Assembly (NCBI RefSeq): GCF_026309355.1 | Contig: NZ_JAPJZK010000001.1 | Span: 5,352,501-5,416,500, forward strand | Source of the DNA: Spartinivicinus marinus | GTDB taxonomy: Bacteria; Pseudomonadota; Gammaproteobacteria; Pseudomonadales; Zooshikellaceae | DNA: 64,000 bases | Direction of reading: 5' to 3' | In this document: positions 63,097 to 64,000 of the stretch, one piece after another | Numbering within the stretch: position 1 is the stretch's first letter | Layout: every line of letters begins with the position of its first letter | The notes under the pieces: model-generated | Told to the model about the DNA's origin: nothing | What the model saw: the letters and a program-made list of their open reading frames with translations, nothing else | Databases searched by the model: none | Program-made: the position numbers and the translations under genes

Positions 63097-64000
63097 ATGG
63101 AAAAGTGGTTGGATTTTTTGAATTTTGCCAAAGGTCAAGATGCTTGGGTATATCAGGTTTTTATTGTTGTTTTTTTGACCTTGATTGCCAATTTTATTGC
63201 CCGTCGTTTACTAACCCGTTTACACCAGCAACTGACCAAGACTCGGACGATTTGGGATGAAACCATCGTTGATTCTGCGCAAAAACCTTTAGCGGCGTTA
63301 ATTTGGGTAATTGGATTTAGTTGGGCTGCTGAAATTGCACATAAAGTGTCTGATGCAGTCATTTTTCAAGCGATCGACCCTATTCGTGAAACATTGATTA
63401 TCGCGTTGATTATTTGGTTTTTAATTCGTTTGATCAAAGCAGTAGAAGAACAGCTTATTACTCCCAGAGAAGGTAAAAAGGAGGCAGACCCAACCACAGT
63501 CCATGCCATTGGTAAATTGCTGCGAGCAGCAGTTATTATTACTGGGGTATTGGTTATATTGCAGTCATTGGGTTACAGTATTTCTGGAGTATTAGCCTTT
63601 GGTGGTATTGGTGGTATTGCTGTGGGCTTTGCAGCAAAAGATTTACTGGCCAATTTCTTTGGTGGGCTAATGATTTATTTAGATCAACCTTTTAAAGTGG
63701 GGGACTGGGTTCGTTCACCAGATAAAGAAATAGAAGGCACAGTGGAATATATTGGTTGGCGCCTAACTCACATACGAACTTTTGATAAACGACCGCTTTA
63801 TATTCCAAATGCAACATTCGCCAGTATTTCGGTAGAAAACCCCTCCCGTATGCTTAATCGACGTATGTATGAAACGATTGGCTTACGTTATGATGATGCA
63901 GAAAAAATCAAGCCGATTATCAGTGAGGTAAAAGATTATTTAGTTAATCACCCGGAAATTGATACTAAGCAAACCCTAATTGTGAATTTTAATAGCTTTG
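63097..64000 (+). CDS. MscS-family mechanosensitive channel, N-terminal part (cut by window end)
   Basis: About 301 residues are present. Membrane segments are seen at about 20-40, 65-85, 95-115, 140-160 and 165-190. The pore-lining helix is GVLAFGGIGGIAVGFAAKDL and NFFGGLMIYLDQPFKVGDWV. FVEYIGWRLTHIRTFDKR-like sequence leads into the beta domain, and YIPNATFASISVENPSR is the MscS signature (actual window sequence reads IPNATFASISVENPSRM). The channel opens on membrane tension to release solutes. The N-terminus with extra helices resembles the YnaI/YbdG kind. It follows nagZ by 29 bases. No stop is present up to 64000. Confidence 0.93.
   Translation, partial: MEKWLDFLNFAKGQDAWVYQVFIVVFLTLIANFIARRLLTRLHQQLTKTRTIWDETIVDSAQKPLAALIWVIGFSWAAEIAHKVSDAVIFQAIDPIRETLIIALIIWFLIRLIKAVEEQLITPREGKKEADPTTVHAIGKLLRAAVIITGVLVILQSLGYSISGVLAFGGIGGIAVGFAAKDLLANFFGGLMIYLDQPFKVGDWVRSPDKEIEGTVEYIGWRLTHIRTFDKRPLYIPNATFASISVENPSRMLNRRMYETIGLRYDDAEKIKPIISEVKDYLVNHPEIDTKQTLIVNFNSF

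Noticed and set aside
1-64000. tRNA, rRNA or riboswitch genes
   Set aside because: Scanning by eye gave no cloverleaf with a TTCGANNC arm, no ribosomal sequence and no recognised riboswitch core; a covariance-model search could still find one.

Overview
The window reads as a chromosomal stretch of a low-GC marine gammaproteobacterium of the Oceanospirillales/Pseudomonadales kind. The core genes (AcnA, FadD, HrpA, LexA, PsrA, NagZ) are closest in my memory to Pseudomonas-type proteins. The order sulA-lexA-psrA-(L,D-transpeptidase)-nagZ and the divergent pair lysophospholipase/fadD are also arrangements I recall from Pseudomonas. A Zooshikella/Spartinivicinus-like genus would fit the AT-richness and accessory load, but that is inference only.

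Layout. 1-16.5 kb is mostly core metabolism: gamma-glutamyltransferase (cut by the window start), aconitase, a glutaredoxin, a membrane diguanylate cyclase, lysophospholipase/fadD, the helicase HrpA and a periplasmic solute-binding protein. 16.5-30.5 kb is an AT-rich accessory zone of small, mostly plus-strand, mostly unknown genes. They are separated by recurrent intergenic motifs and gene remnants: a truncated AlkB-like gene, three copies of a short tail reading QKGWTYR-like, and a macro-domain gene. An IS66-family element lies in the same zone. It has an exact 8-bp target duplication, interrupts a small gene, and its own tnpC is split by an antisense group II intron. A jacalin-lectin protein with a possible pore-forming tail sits on the minus strand here.

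30.6-40.1 kb is a minus-strand type VI secretion cargo operon: vgrG, a DUF4123 adaptor, a 1200-residue LysM/VasX-like membrane effector, two tandem near-identical putative immunity genes and a third membrane protein. 43.6-49.0 kb holds the most striking gene, a 1803-residue protein. Its apparent order is nucleic-acid deaminase fold, C80-type cysteine protease, hydrophobic translocation region and degenerate RTX-like repeats. This is the layout of the large clostridial toxins with a deaminase in the cargo position.

49.1-54.3 kb carries a MocR regulator with a divergent PNPOx-like flavoprotein, an IS982 element that landed exactly on the start codon of a PaiB-like gene, and a diheme cytochrome c. 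54.8-64 kb returns to core-like genes: an M16 lipoprotein protease, a delta-class carbonic anhydrase, the SOS pair sulA/lexA with two SOS boxes, psrA, an L,D-transpeptidase, nagZ and an MscS-type channel cut by the window end. Candidate PsrA operators before fadD, before psrA and in the carbonic anhydrase/sulA gap suggest a fatty-acid-responsive regulon linking both ends of the window.

All functional calls rest on reading translations and motifs by eye. No database search was run.
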